NCBI GenBank assembly: GCA_963521185.1
Contig: CAUQTV010000002.1
Coordinates: 124,001 to 188,000 of the forward strand
Origin: Enterobacter_D sp963521185
GTDB taxonomy: Bacteria; Pseudomonadota; Gammaproteobacteria; Enterobacterales; Enterobacteriaceae
DNA length: 64,000 bases
Direction: 5' to 3'
In this document: one piece after another, positions 17,423 to 26,448 of the stretch
Numbering within the stretch: the first letter of the stretch is position 1
How the letters are laid out: each line of letters begins with the position of its first letter
Program-made: the position numbers and the translations under genes
The notes under the pieces: model-generated
Told to the model about the DNA's origin: nothing
What the model saw: the letters and a program-made list of their open reading frames with translations, nothing else
The model's database searches: none

Positions 17423-18196
17423 ATGGTCGACTACGCCGAATTCCATGAGCAGCGTCAGGAAAAAATAAAGCAGTTTCTCGTTCACGACGGGAAAGTGGTA
17501 TGCGCGCAGCTTGCGCGAACGCTTAACGTCTCTGAGCATACCATTCGCCGCGATCTGAAAGAGCTGGCAACCCTTGGTCTGTGTAAGCGCGTCTACGGTG
17601 GCGCGGTGAGCGTGCTCCCCGTTTCCGGCAGCTTTATGGGGCGCGAAAAGGTCAACCCGGCGCGCAAAGATAGCGTAGCACGGCGTACGGTCGCGCTGCT
17701 CAAAGCGGGCAACTGCGTGTTCTTTGACGCAGGCACCACCAATCTGGCGATCGCGCGCCAGCTTCCCGACGATCTCAGACTCACCGCCGTCACCAATTCT
17801 CCGCAGATTGCCGCCGAACTCACGCGCTATGAGCATGTTGAAGTGATTGTCCCCGGCGGCCGCATTCAGAAAGAGATTGGCGGCGCGGTAGGCATTGATA
17901 CCCTGCGTCAGATTGAAAAAATGTTTTTCGATCAGTGCCTGCTGGGTGCCTGCGCCTTTGATGCGGATGAAGGGCTGACGGTCTTTGAATACGACGACGC
18001 CGAGTTTAAAAAAGCGCTGGTCACGCGCAGCAGCGACATCATTGTGGCCCTCACCGCCGATAAACTCTCCGCGCTGGCCCGCTATCAGGTGGCGACCTGC
18101 GAGGAGATCACTACGCTGGTCACCGATGCATCGGTGAGCGAGCACACCCTCGCGCAGCTGCGAAGTAAAAGGCTGGATGTGCTGATCGCGCCCTGA
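17423..18196 (+). CDS. DeoR/GlpR-family transcriptional regulator
   Basis: A 257-residue regulator with an N-terminal DeoR helix-turn-helix (residues about 9-60; NVSEHTIRRDLKEL and the family hallmark VYGGAV) and a C-terminal sugar-phosphate sensor domain (DAGTTNLAIARQLP, ending with the TDKLS-like ADKLSALARYQVA stretch). The family usually represses sugar or polyol genes and is released by a phosphorylated sugar. The next gene is a sugar-phosphatase-like enzyme, and both have the same direct-repeat motif upstream, so a local regulatory pair is likely. Effector unknown. Absent from this place in E. coli K-12. Confidence 0.88.
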   Translation: MVDYAEFHEQRQEKIKQFLVHDGKVVCAQLARTLNVSEHTIRRDLKELATLGLCKRVYGGAVSVLPVSGSFMGREKVNPARKDSVARRTVALLKAGNCVFFDAGTTNLAIARQLPDDLRLTAVTNSPQIAAELTRYEHVEVIVPGGRIQKEIGGAVGIDTLRQIEKMFFDQCLLGACAFDADEGLTVFEYDDAEFKKALVTRSSDIIVALTADKLSALARYQVATCEEITTLVTDASVSEHTLAQLRSKRLDVLIAP

Positions 18197-18233
18197 GTGC
18201 GCATAATCTTTCAGGAATGTTTGAACTCCCGGC

Positions 18234-18253
18234 AGTGATCGGGCACAATCGAG
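18234..18253. promoter_or_regulatory. Candidate operator before the phosphatase gene
   Basis: On the minus strand CTCGATTGTG followed by CCCGATCACT, near copies of the two repeats at 17374-17393. A 13-base stretch, ATGCTCGATT(A/G)TG, is shared by both sites. It lies about 80 bases before the start codon of the next gene. Confidence 0.55.
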
Positions 18254-18332
18254 CATAACCAAGCAAAAAGCGTCACATCCGCGACGCCCGTTGCTGCCAT
18301 TGTGCCGTTCACACATTCAGAAGGATCGCAAA

Positions 18333-19124
18333 ATGAACCATCCCCTTCCCGATATCGCTTTTCTGCATGAACTTGCCGACGCGGCTGACAAAGAGACGCT
18401 GCCGCGTTTCCGTTCGCAGTTGAACCTGCACGTTGATACCAAACCGAAAGAGGGTTTCCGCTTCGACCCGGTCACCGATGCCGACCGGGAAGCCGAGCGC
18501 GTGATGCGTGCCATTATCGATGAGCGCTACCCTTCCCATTCGATCATGGGGGAAGAGTTTGGTACCACCGGCGACGGCCCGGTGCAGTGGGTGCTCGATC
18601 CCGTCGACGGTACGCGCCCATTCCTGTGCGGCCTGCCGGTATGGGGTACGCTCATCGGGCTGACCGTTGAAGGACGCGGTCATATGGGCATGATGGGCCA
18701 GCCGTTCACCGGCGAGCGTTTTTGGGCCGATGGCAAACAGGCCTGGCGCAGCGGTCCACAAGGCAGCGGTCAGATGACCACGCGTAAGGGGCTGTCGCTC
18801 GATCAGGCGATTTTGCACACCACCTCGCCAGAACCGATCCCGCGCACGCCAGAGGTTAACTTTGCAGCGCTTCATGCCAGCACATTAATGACACGCTACG
18901 GCGGCGAGTGCTACGCCATGGCCATGTTAGCCGCGGGCCAGATTGACCTGTGCCTCGAATACGCGCTTCAGCCTTATGACATCGTGGCGTTTGTCCCTAT
19001 CGTTGAGCAGGCCGGCGGCGTAGTAACCACGCTGTCGGGGGATCGTCCTGAAGCGGGCGGGCGCATTCTGGCCTCCGGCTGCCCACGACTGCATGAGCAA
19101 GCGCTGAAAATATTGAACAGCTAA
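18333..19124 (+). CDS. Inositol-monophosphatase-family phosphatase (HisN-like)
   Basis: A 263-residue Mg2+-dependent, lithium-sensitive-type phosphatase. Metal-binding motifs are MGEEFG (about residue 70), WVLDPVDGTRPF (about residue 86) and YDIVAFVPIVEQAGG near the C terminus. Its closest named relatives are histidinol-phosphatases of the HisN type; enteric bacteria normally use HisB for that step, so another sugar or polyol phosphate is as likely. Start chosen at ATG 18333 after AAGGATCG; an upstream ATG would add 14 non-conserved residues. Follows the DeoR-family gene and shares its upstream motif. Confidence 0.85.
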   Translation: MNHPLPDIAFLHELADAADKETLPRFRSQLNLHVDTKPKEGFRFDPVTDADREAERVMRAIIDERYPSHSIMGEEFGTTGDGPVQWVLDPVDGTRPFLCGLPVWGTLIGLTVEGRGHMGMMGQPFTGERFWADGKQAWRSGPQGSGQMTTRKGLSLDQAILHTTSPEPIPRTPEVNFAALHASTLMTRYGGECYAMAMLAAGQIDLCLEYALQPYDIVAFVPIVEQAGGVVTTLSGDRPEAGGRILASGCPRLHEQALKILNS

Positions 19125-19386
19125 ATTTTTGTCGTTGCGCAACGCGTTCAGCGCCAACGCGCAAGACCGGCGCTGGTCGCCGTCGCGGGGATTTTCCGCT
19201 TGATAAAAATCTGATCCTTAACGAAATGGGGCCTGATCTGCTTTTGCACGCCAGGCTCTGTTAATTTTATTAAAGTCATGAAATTATTTTTGTCATAACT
19301 TAACACGTTGATAACGTTTCGTTGTGAAACTGCACAGAACACTTTTGAAACACTGTTTTCATTTTCCTTTTCCCTCTTTTTCATCG

Positions 19387-19392
19387 TATAAT
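19387..19392 (+). promoter_or_regulatory. pykF promoter -10 element
   Basis: A perfect TATAAT with TG-less spacer and only a weak -35 (TTCCTT-like at 19364). The predicted start is about 19399, just upstream of the Cra site. Confidence 0.7.
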
Positions 19393-19408
19393 GCGCGTCT
19401 ATTCACTC

Positions 19409-19423
19409 TTGAATGGTTTCAGC
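19409..19423. promoter_or_regulatory. Cra (FruR) operator of pykF
   Basis: TTGAATGGTTTCAGC differs by one base from the strong Cra core TGAATCGTTTCA. It lies about 10 bases downstream of the predicted start, a repressing position, in agreement with Cra repression of pykF in E. coli. Confidence 0.75.
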
Positions 19424-19628
19424 TCATTGAACTGTAAAAAACAGCTAGCACAACAACTCACATCCCCTTGGGCTGAAACTCAGGCACACATTACTCTGCA
19501 CGCTTTTTTGATGTCACCTATCCTTACGCTGTGGCATCGCAACTTTCGCAACACAGGTTTGACTCCTCGGCCGCGCGCCCCTGGAGCACTATTCTCCTAT
19601 CCTTCTCAACTTAAAGACTAAGACTGTC

Positions 19629-21041
19629 ATGAAAAAGACCAAAATTGTTTGCACCATCGGCCCGAAAACCGAATCAGAAGAGATGCTGACCAAAATGCTC
19701 GACGCGGGCATGAACGTTATGCGTCTGAACTTCTCTCACGGTGACTATGCAGAACATGGTCAGCGCATCCAGAACTTGCGCAACGTGATGAGCAAAACCG
19801 GCAAGAAAGCGGCCATTTTGCTGGACACCAAAGGTCCGGAAATCCGCACCATTAAGCTGGAAGGCGGCAACGACGTCTCCCTGAAAGCGGGTCAGACGTT
19901 CACCTTCACCACCGACAAATCCGTTGTGGGTAACAGCGACATCGTTGCCGTGACCTATGCTGGCTTCACCAGCGATCTGACCGTAGGCAACACCGTACTG
20001 GTTGACGATGGTCTGATCGGTATGGAAGTGACCGCCATCGAAGGTAACAACGTTATCTGTAAAGTGCTGAACAACGGCGATCTGGGCGAGAACAAAGGCG
20101 TTAACCTGCCGGGCGTGTCCATCGCGCTGCCAGCACTGGCTGAAAAAGACAAACAGGATCTGATCTTCGGTTGCGAGCAAGGCGTTGACTTCGTAGCGGC
20201 GTCCTTCATCCGCAAACGTTCTGACGTCGTTGAAATCCGTGAGCACCTGAAAGCGCACGGCGGCGAGCACATCCAGATCATCTCCAAAATCGAAAACCAG
20301 GAAGGCCTGAACAACTTCGACGAAATCCTCGAAGCGTCTGACGGCATCATGGTTGCGCGTGGCGACCTGGGCGTTGAAATCCCGGTTGAAGAAGTGATCT
20401 TCGCGCAGAAGATGATGATCGAAAAATGTATCCGCGCACGTAAAGTGGTGATCACCGCCACGCAGATGCTGGACTCGATGATCAAAAACCCGCGTCCGAC
20501 CCGCGCTGAAGCAGGCGACGTGGCGAACGCCATCCTCGACGGCACCGACGCTGTGATGCTGTCCGGTGAATCCGCAAAAGGTAAATACCCGCTGGAAGCT
20601 GTGAGCATCATGGCGACCATCTGCGAACGTACCGACCGCGTGATGACCAGCCGCCTGGACTTCAACAATGACAGCCGCAAACTGCGCATCACCGAAGCCG
20701 TGTGCCGTGGCGCGGTTGAAACCGCTGAGAAACTGGACGCGCCGCTGATCGTTGTAGCGACCCAGGGCGGTAAATCTGCTCGCGCTATCCGTAAGTACTT
20801 CCCGGACGCGACCATTCTGGCGCTGACCACCAATGAACTGACTGCCCGTCAGCTGGTGCTGAGCAAAGGCGTTACCGCGCAGCTGGTGAAAGAAATCAAC
20901 TCTACCGATGATTTCTACCGCCTGGGTAAAGAAGTCGCGCTGGAAAGCGGCCTGGGTCAGAAAGGTGAAGTTGTGGTAATGGTTTCTGGCGCACTCGTTC
21001 CGAGCGGCACCACCAATACTGCCTCCGTGCACGTGCTGTAA
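19629..21041 (+). CDS. pykF: Pyruvate kinase I (fructose-1,6-bisphosphate activated)
   Basis: Last step of glycolysis: phosphoenolpyruvate plus ADP to pyruvate and ATP. 470 residues, equal to E. coli PykF. Visible landmarks are KIVCTIGPK at the N terminus, LLDTKGPEIRT, the active-site stretch IISKIENQEG with MVARGDLGVEIP, and a C-terminal allosteric domain. In E. coli it is type I, activated by fructose bisphosphate and repressed by Cra. Directly downstream are a terminator and lpp. Confidence 0.99.
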   Translation: MKKTKIVCTIGPKTESEEMLTKMLDAGMNVMRLNFSHGDYAEHGQRIQNLRNVMSKTGKKAAILLDTKGPEIRTIKLEGGNDVSLKAGQTFTFTTDKSVVGNSDIVAVTYAGFTSDLTVGNTVLVDDGLIGMEVTAIEGNNVICKVLNNGDLGENKGVNLPGVSIALPALAEKDKQDLIFGCEQGVDFVAASFIRKRSDVVEIREHLKAHGGEHIQIISKIENQEGLNNFDEILEASDGIMVARGDLGVEIPVEEVIFAQKMMIEKCIRARKVVITATQMLDSMIKNPRPTRAEAGDVANAILDGTDAVMLSGESAKGKYPLEAVSIMATICERTDRVMTSRLDFNNDSRKLRITEAVCRGAVETAEKLDAPLIVVATQGGKSARAIRKYFPDATILALTTNELTARQLVLSKGVTAQLVKEINSTDDFYRLGKEVALESGLGQKGEVVVMVSGALVPSGTTNTASVHVL

Positions 21042-21067
21042 TAATTCCCGCACAAATTAATTTGATT

Positions 21068-21094
21068 AAAAAAGCGCCCTTGTGGCGCTTTTTT
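21068..21094 (+). terminator. pykF terminator
   Basis: AAAAGCGCC/GGCGCTTTT stem with a 5-base loop, followed by a T-run. Confidence 0.93.
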
Positions 21095-21264
21095 TTATTC
21101 AACCGATAACCATAATGAATAAAAAGCAAATCGGAATGCACTATTAAGTCCGCTATTATCTAAGATGAATCCGATGGAAGCGGTCTGTTTTCACACACCT
21201 TTTTTAACGTTTTTGGCAAAGTCGGTGCTTCTTTGAGCGAACGATCAAATTTAAGGGTATTCCC

Positions 21265-21306
21265 ATCAAAAAAATATTCTCAACATAAAAAACTTTGTGT
21301 AATACT
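21265..21306 (+). promoter_or_regulatory. lpp promoter
   Basis: The AT-rich stretch with TTCTCAACATAA and the -10 TAATACT (21300-21306) is practically identical to the very strong E. coli lpp promoter, and the leader through TCTAGAGGGTATTAATA to the ATG is also conserved. Confidence 0.92.
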
Positions 21307-21350
21307 TGTAACGCTACATGGAGATTAACTCAATCTAGAGGGTATTAATA

Positions 21351-21587
21351 ATGAATCGTACTAAACTGGTACTGGGCGCGGTAATCCTGGGTTCTACTCT
21401 GCTGGCTGGTTGCTCCAGCAATGCTAAAATCGATCAGCTGTCTTCTGACGTTCAGACTCTGAACGCTAAAGTTGACCAGCTGAGCAACGACGTGAACGCA
21501 ATCCGTTCCGACGTTCAGGCTGCTAAAGACGACGCAGCACGCGCTAACCAGCGTCTGGACAACCAGGCTCACTCTTACCGTAAGTAA
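21351..21587 (+). CDS. lpp: Major outer membrane (Braun) lipoprotein
   Basis: The abundant lipoprotein that ties the outer membrane to peptidoglycan. 78 residues: signal peptide with lipobox LAGC at residue 21, then a trimeric coiled-coil with heptad pattern (SSDVQTLNAKVDQLSNDV), and the C-terminal lysine (SYRK) that is linked to murein. The neighbouring ldtE belongs to the enzyme family that works on the same cross-links. Confidence 0.99.
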   Translation: MNRTKLVLGAVILGSTLLAGCSSNAKIDQLSSDVQTLNAKVDQLSNDVNAIRSDVQAAKDDAARANQRLDNQAHSYRK

Positions 21588-21601
21588 GAGTACCTGTAAT
21601 A

Positions 21602-21631
21602 AAATGGCGCACACTGTGCGCCATTTTTTTT
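21602..21631 (+). terminator. lpp terminator
   Basis: AAATGGCGCACA/TGTGCGCCATTT stem, followed by a long T-run. Confidence 0.95.
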
Positions 21632-21660
21632 GCCTGCGATTTACCGCCTCCCGGCCCCTG

Positions 21661-22677
21661 CTACTGCGTTATCATCTTTCCATCGTTTTCGCTTACCGAC
21701 GTTGCGCCCGGTGTGCCATTTTGCGCCGACTGCACAGGCGCAGGGATCGTCTGCTCACCCGTCCCGGCGGGCACCGCTATCGGATACCCCGCACGTCGCA
21801 GCATGGCTTTGTCGATCACCACGCGTTCACCCCCAGCCTGGCGAATAAAATCACCGAAGGTCGCGGTTAAGGTGATGGGCACCGTCTGGGTGTTTTCACC
21901 CGGCGTTTGCGACAGCGGTCGGTGCACCTCGATATAGTGCTTGCCGTCAGGCTCCACGGCATATTTTACCGGCTCGTTGATGATGCGCACTGGCGTACCG
22001 GTCCCCACCTGCGAGAACAGCGCCTGAATATCCGGCGCGGCCATGCGGATGCAGCCCGAGCTGACGCGCAGTCCGACGCTATCCTGCGCGTTGGTGCCGT
22101 GGATCAGATATTCGCCGTTACCGATGCCCAGACGCAGCGCAAAGCGCCCCAGCGGGTTATACGGCCCGGCGGGCACCACCGCAGGCAAATCAATCCCCTG
22201 CGCCTTAGAACGCGCCCTGATGCCCGCCGTCGGGGTCCAGGTCGGGTTAGGGATCTTCTGGCTCACGCGAGTCTCGCTCACCGGTGTCTCCAGGCCCTGC
22301 TGACCAATACCGATCGGGTAAACCTGCACGCTGTTTTCGCCTGGCGGATAGTAATACAGCCGCAGCTCGGCCAGATTCACCACAATGCCTTCGCGCGGCG
22401 TGTCGGGCAGCAGCATCTGCGTGGGAATGGTGATCACCGTGCCGGGTTCTGGAACCGGCGCGATGGTATTGTTGGCTTCAAGAATGACCATCGCGCCGGT
22501 GTCGAAATGCCGCCCGATGGCCTGCAAGTTTTTATCCTGCGGCTGCACGGTATACGTTTGATTTTGACCAATAAGACGGCTGCCCACCGGCGGCAGAAGG
22601 TAATCCGCCGCCCAGGCGCCCTGAATCGCGCTGTAAGCGCCGATAAGACTTAAAGTAATAAGAGACGCGCGTTTCAT
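21661..22677 (-). CDS. ldtE: L,D-transpeptidase LdtE (YnhG)
   Basis: Periplasmic enzyme forming mDAP-mDAP (3-3) peptidoglycan cross-links. 338 residues: signal peptide (about 1-23), a LysM peptidoglycan-binding domain (about 41-90, YTVQPQDKNLQAIGRHF), then the YkuD catalytic domain (about 97-235) with HGTN and the catalytic cysteine in VSSGCIRM. Convergent with lpp. Confidence 0.95.
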   Translation of the reverse strand: MKRASLITLSLIGAYSAIQGAWAADYLLPPVGSRLIGQNQTYTVQPQDKNLQAIGRHFDTGAMVILEANNTIAPVPEPGTVITIPTQMLLPDTPREGIVVNLAELRLYYYPPGENSVQVYPIGIGQQGLETPVSETRVSQKIPNPTWTPTAGIRARSKAQGIDLPAVVPAGPYNPLGRFALRLGIGNGEYLIHGTNAQDSVGLRVSSGCIRMAAPDIQALFSQVGTGTPVRIINEPVKYAVEPDGKHYIEVHRPLSQTPGENTQTVPITLTATFGDFIRQAGGERVVIDKAMLRRAGYPIAVPAGTGEQTIPAPVQSAQNGTPGATSVSENDGKMITQ

Positions 22678-22777
22678 ACTGGAACTCCTGTATTCACTGG
22701 CAGAGCGCCAGAAAGCTGAAAAATCAGCGAGGCGGCAAACCCACCTCGCGTAACAGGATGAAAGCTGTCTTTTGATA

Positions 22778-23194
22778 TTAGCTAATGTTTGCCGCTTTGG
22801 TACGAATTGCGCGGATCATTGCTTCAAGCCCTTGCGAGCGGGAGGGGGTTAGATGCTGAGCGAGGGACATTTTTTCAAACCACGGACGCACATCAAAGGC
22901 GACGATGTCCTGGGCGGTCATTTGATGGTAGAGGATAAACACCACCGCGATCAGCCCTTTCACAATGGCCGCGTCGCTGTCACCTTGTAATTCAATCACG
23001 CCCGCGTCATTTTGCCGCATCACAATCCACACCTGGCTTTGACAGCCCTGAATGATGTTTGCCGCCACATGCGCTTCGGGACTGAGCGCAGGCAGGCGCT
23101 GGCCCAGTTCAATAATGTACAGATACTTCTCTTCCCAGTTTGCGCAACGGGTAAAGTTGCGCAACAGTTTTTCTTTATCAGGTAATGCGGCCAT
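22778..23194 (-). CDS. sufE: Cysteine desulfuration protein SufE
   Basis: Accepts persulfide sulfur from SufS on C51 (IQGC) and passes it to SufB for Fe-S cluster assembly. 138 residues, as in E. coli. Last gene of sufABCDSE, 12 bases after sufS. Confidence 0.97.
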   Translation of the reverse strand: MAALPDKEKLLRNFTRCANWEEKYLYIIELGQRLPALSPEAHVAANIIQGCQSQVWIVMRQNDAGVIELQGDSDAAIVKGLIAVVFILYHQMTAQDIVAFDVRPWFEKMSLAQHLTPSRSQGLEAMIRAIRTKAANIS

Positions 23195-23206
23195 CTCGTC
23201 CCCCTG

Positions 23207-24442
23207 TTAGCCCAGTAACTGATGAATACGTTTCAGTCCGGCCACCAGACGATCCACTTCTTCTTGCGTGTTATACATCACCAGCGAGGCACGGCACATG
23301 GCCGGAACATTGTAGAACGCCATCAGCGGCATGGCGCAATGATGCCCGGTACGCACAGCCACACCGTAATTATCAAGAAAACTGCCGACGTCGTAGGCGT
23401 GATGCTTGCCAAGATTAAACGCGATCACGCCTTTGCGATCCGCCGGGCCGTACAGTGTCAAATCCGGCACCTCCGCCAACGCGTTGAGCGCGTAGTGCAT
23501 CAGCGAGCCTTCATATTCGGCAATCGCGTCCATGCCCAGCGCGCTAACGTAGTCGATCGCCGCGCCGAGGCCAATAATAGCCCCGGTGTTTGGCGTGCCC
23601 GCTTCGAAACGCCACGGCGCTTTTGCGTAAGTGGTGCCGTCTTGCAGACTGACAGTGGCGATCATCGATCCGCCCCCTTCCCACGGCGGCATCGCCTGTA
23701 AAATATCCTCTTTGGCATACAGCACACCAATGCCGGTTGGCCCGTAGAGCTTATGCCCGGAGAAGACGTAAAAATCGCAGTCCAGCGCCTGGACATCGAC
23801 CGCGTGGTGCATGATCGCCTGCGCGCCATCCACCAGCACTTTCGCCCCCTGCTGATGGGCGATAGCAATGATGTCCGCGATCGGGTTTTCAGTTCCCAGC
23901 ACGTTCGACACCTGGGTGATTGCCACCAGCCGTGTATTCACATCTAACAGCTCGCGGTAGACGTCCAGTCGCAACGTGCCGTCCGGGTTGAGCGGGATGA
24001 CGCGCAGTTGCGCGCCCACGCGTTCGCACAGCATCTGCCACGGCACGATGTTAGCGTGGTGCTCCATCTCGCTAATGATGATGTTGTCGCCCGACGTCAC
24101 CTGGCTGTTACCCCAGCTGTTAGCCACCAGGTTGATGCCTTCGGTGGTGCCACGCACAAACACCAGCTCTTCCGGCACGCGCGCGTTAATAAACTGCGCC
24201 ACCTGGGTGCGCACATTTTCCATGCGCTGCGTGGCTTCAGCGCTTAAGGTATGAATACCGCGGTGCACGGCGGCGTAGCCGTGGCGATAAAACTCGGCCT
24301 CAGCGTCGATCACCTGCGCGGGTTTTTGCGCGCTGGCCGCGCTGTCGAGATAGGCCAGCGGCAGTCCGTTGACTTCACGCGTCAGGACGGGAAAATCTGC
24401 CCGCACTTTATTCACAGGAAAACTATTCACGGGAAAACTCAT
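23207..24442 (-). CDS. sufS: Cysteine desulfurase SufS
   Basis: Pyridoxal-phosphate enzyme that takes sulfur from cysteine for the Suf system. The PLP lysine is in FSGHKLYGPTG and the catalytic cysteine in RTGHHCAMPLM. 411 residues, five more than E. coli: the N terminus reads MSFPVNSFPVNKV because a 15-base segment is duplicated right after the start codon. The start overlaps the sufD stop by 4 bases. Confidence 0.96.
   Translation of the reverse strand: MSFPVNSFPVNKVRADFPVLTREVNGLPLAYLDSAASAQKPAQVIDAEAEFYRHGYAAVHRGIHTLSAEATQRMENVRTQVAQFINARVPEELVFVRGTTEGINLVANSWGNSQVTSGDNIIISEMEHHANIVPWQMLCERVGAQLRVIPLNPDGTLRLDVYRELLDVNTRLVAITQVSNVLGTENPIADIIAIAHQQGAKVLVDGAQAIMHHAVDVQALDCDFYVFSGHKLYGPTGIGVLYAKEDILQAMPPWEGGGSMIATVSLQDGTTYAKAPWRFEAGTPNTGAIIGLGAAIDYVSALGMDAIAEYEGSLMHYALNALAEVPDLTLYGPADRKGVIAFNLGKHHAYDVGSFLDNYGVAVRTGHHCAMPLMAFYNVPAMCRASLVMYNTQEEVDRLVAGLKRIHQLLG
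24410..24439. repeat. 15-bp tandem duplication at the sufS start
   Basis: In coding orientation AGTTTTCCCGTGAAT is followed immediately by AGTTTTCCTGTGAAT (one mismatch), repeating SFPVN directly after the ATG. Confidence 0.9.
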
Positions 24443-25710
24443 GCAATGCCCCCTGGCAGGCGCTGACCGATTCGGGCCAGTACCTGATGCCTGAGCGCTT
24501 CGTCGCTGATGGCTTCCGTCAGTTCAGCGGCAAACGCGTACATAATCATTTTCTGCGCGGCGTTTTCGTCAATGCCGCGCGACCGCAGGTAAAACATCTG
24601 TTCATCGTCGATGCGCCCAATGGTCGCACCGTGACTGCACTTCACATCATCGGCGTAGATTTCAAGCTGTGGCTTGGTGTCCACTTCCGCCAGACGCCCC
24701 AGCAACAGATTGTTGTTGGTCATCTGACCGTCCGTCTTGATCGCATGCTGGGCCACGTTAATCAGCCCGTTAAACACCGCGCGACCTTTGTCGCTGACGA
24801 TGGTTTTATGCAGCTGACGGCTGTTGCAGTAGCCTTTGTTGTGCTCAAGCCAGGTTCGCGTGTCGCAGACTTCGGACTTCACCGGCATCACCAGGCTGTT
24901 CACCCGTAGCGTGGTATTTTCACCATTGAGCTGCATGCTGGTGTTGTGGCGCAGTACCGCTGCACCGAGCAGGAAGCTGTGGCTGTGCGCGGCGGCGTCA
25001 CCGGCGAGTAAAATGTCGTTATGCGCAAAGTGGTAGCTCTGCGGGTTTTCAAACGCCAGCTTGGCATGATGCAACTGCGCGTTGGCCGCGACCGCCATGG
25101 TCAGGCGTGAGCCGGTAAAGTGGCGCTGATCGTTAAGGCTGACGTAATGTTCGTAAATCGTCGCCTCGGCCCCTTCCGCCAGTGAAATATGGTGACGGTA
25201 GTGCGCGGTATTCATCTCATCATTCGCCAGCCCCTGCGTGATGTGCATAAGCAGCAGCGGCTTAGCCGGACGCTGGTTGCGCGCCACCTCAATGTGCGTC
25301 ACGCTGTGGGCCAGGCTTTCGGTGAGATGCAAAAACACTTCCGGCTGAACCGGCGCGGGGAGCGCTGCGCGTTCGTCATCAATGGTGATGCTAAAACCGC
25401 TGTGTTCAACGCTGTCGCTCAGGTCCGCATCGAAGCGTCCATCAACGAACACCAGCCGCACCGCGTCCACCGGTAACGCCAGCGCATCACGCTGCTGGGC
25501 GCTGACGCAGCTTTTCGCCGCCACAAACTGGCTGCTGAGCAGGCCGTCCAGCGGCGTGTACTTCCAGTTTTCGTGCTTGCGCGTCGGCAGGCCCAGCCGC
25601 AGCATCTGTTGCAGGTGCTGCTGCGCCTGTTCCGAACGCGCCTCGCCCTGGGCCTCAAAAAGATGATGCCACTGTTGCAGTGCGTTACTGCTGTTCGGTA
25701 AGCCAGCCAT
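24439..25710 (-). CDS. sufD: Fe-S assembly scaffold subunit SufD
   Basis: Beta-helix partner of SufB in the SufBC2D scaffold, needed for iron acquisition. 423 residues, identical in length to E. coli, with the family C-terminal stretch KCSHGATIGRIDDEQMFYLRSRGI. The start overlaps the sufC end by 26 bases, indicating translational coupling. Confidence 0.97.
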   Translation of the reverse strand: MAGLPNSSNALQQWHHLFEAQGEARSEQAQQHLQQMLRLGLPTRKHENWKYTPLDGLLSSQFVAAKSCVSAQQRDALALPVDAVRLVFVDGRFDADLSDSVEHSGFSITIDDERAALPAPVQPEVFLHLTESLAHSVTHIEVARNQRPAKPLLLMHITQGLANDEMNTAHYRHHISLAEGAEATIYEHYVSLNDQRHFTGSRLTMAVAANAQLHHAKLAFENPQSYHFAHNDILLAGDAAAHSHSFLLGAAVLRHNTSMQLNGENTTLRVNSLVMPVKSEVCDTRTWLEHNKGYCNSRQLHKTIVSDKGRAVFNGLINVAQHAIKTDGQMTNNNLLLGRLAEVDTKPQLEIYADDVKCSHGATIGRIDDEQMFYLRSRGIDENAAQKMIMYAFAAELTEAISDEALRHQVLARIGQRLPGGIA

Positions 25711-26431
25711 AGCCCTGCTCCTCCAGTTGTTTCACCAGCGTGAAGTCGCCGGATTTCACAATGCGCCCCTGGTACAGCACGTGCACAAAATCAGGCTTGA
25801 TATAGTCAAGAATACGCTGGTAGTGCGTGACGATAATAAACGAGCGGTTTTCATCGCGCAGGGAGTTCACCCCTTCGGCAACGATTTTCAGCGCATCAAT
25901 GTCCAGACCGGAGTCGGTTTCATCAAGGATGCACAGCTCCGGTGCCAGTACCGCCATTTGCAGAATGTCGTTACGTTTTTTTTCACCGCCGGAGAAACCG
26001 ACGTTAACCGAACGGGTCAGCAAATCTTCCGGCATTTTCAGCAGCTGGATTTTCTCTTCCATTAAGTCCTGGAAGTCAAAGCGGTCCAGCTCGTCCAGCC
26101 CGCGATATTTGCGCACCGAGTTCAACGCTGTTTGTAAGAAGAACTGGTTGCTGACGCCTGGGATCTCTACCGGGTACTGAAAGGCCATAAAGATGCCTTC
26201 GCCCGCACGATCTTCCGGTGACAGCTCCAGCAGATCTTTGCCGTGGAATTCTACCGACCCGCCGGTGACGTCATAATCTTCACGTCCGGCGAGCGTGGCC
26301 GATAGCGTACTTTTGCCCGAGCCGTTTGGCCCCATAATGGCGTGCACCTCTCCCGGACGCACCTCCAGGCTCAGACCGCGCAGGATCTCTTTGTCTTCAA
26401 CCGCGACCTGCAAATCTTTAATACTTAACAT
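25685..26431 (-). CDS. sufC: Fe-S assembly ATPase SufC
   Basis: Soluble ABC-type ATPase that drives conformational change in SufB-SufD. 248 residues with Walker A GPNGSGKST (from residue 34), signature FSGGEKKRN and Walker B LCILDETDSGLD. Lies 17 bases after sufB. Confidence 0.98.
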   Translation of the reverse strand: MLSIKDLQVAVEDKEILRGLSLEVRPGEVHAIMGPNGSGKSTLSATLAGREDYDVTGGSVEFHGKDLLELSPEDRAGEGIFMAFQYPVEIPGVSNQFFLQTALNSVRKYRGLDELDRFDFQDLMEEKIQLLKMPEDLLTRSVNVGFSGGEKKRNDILQMAVLAPELCILDETDSGLDIDALKIVAEGVNSLRDENRSFIIVTHYQRILDYIKPDFVHVLYQGRIVKSGDFTLVKQLEEQGYGWLTEQQ

Positions 26432-26448
26432 AGGGTTTCCCTTATTCC

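Larger units (their letters stand above)
19125..19628. other. Intergenic region upstream of pykF
   Basis: About 500 bases with no gene I can support. It contains the pykF promoter and Cra site in the second half and gives a leader of more than 200 bases. The first 80 bases are GC-rich, the rest AT-rich. Confidence 0.6.

Noticed and set aside
19674..21053. 459-codon open frame antisense to pykF
   Set aside because: It is the shadow of a highly expressed gene with strong codon bias; composition is unlike a real protein and no ribosome-binding site is seen.
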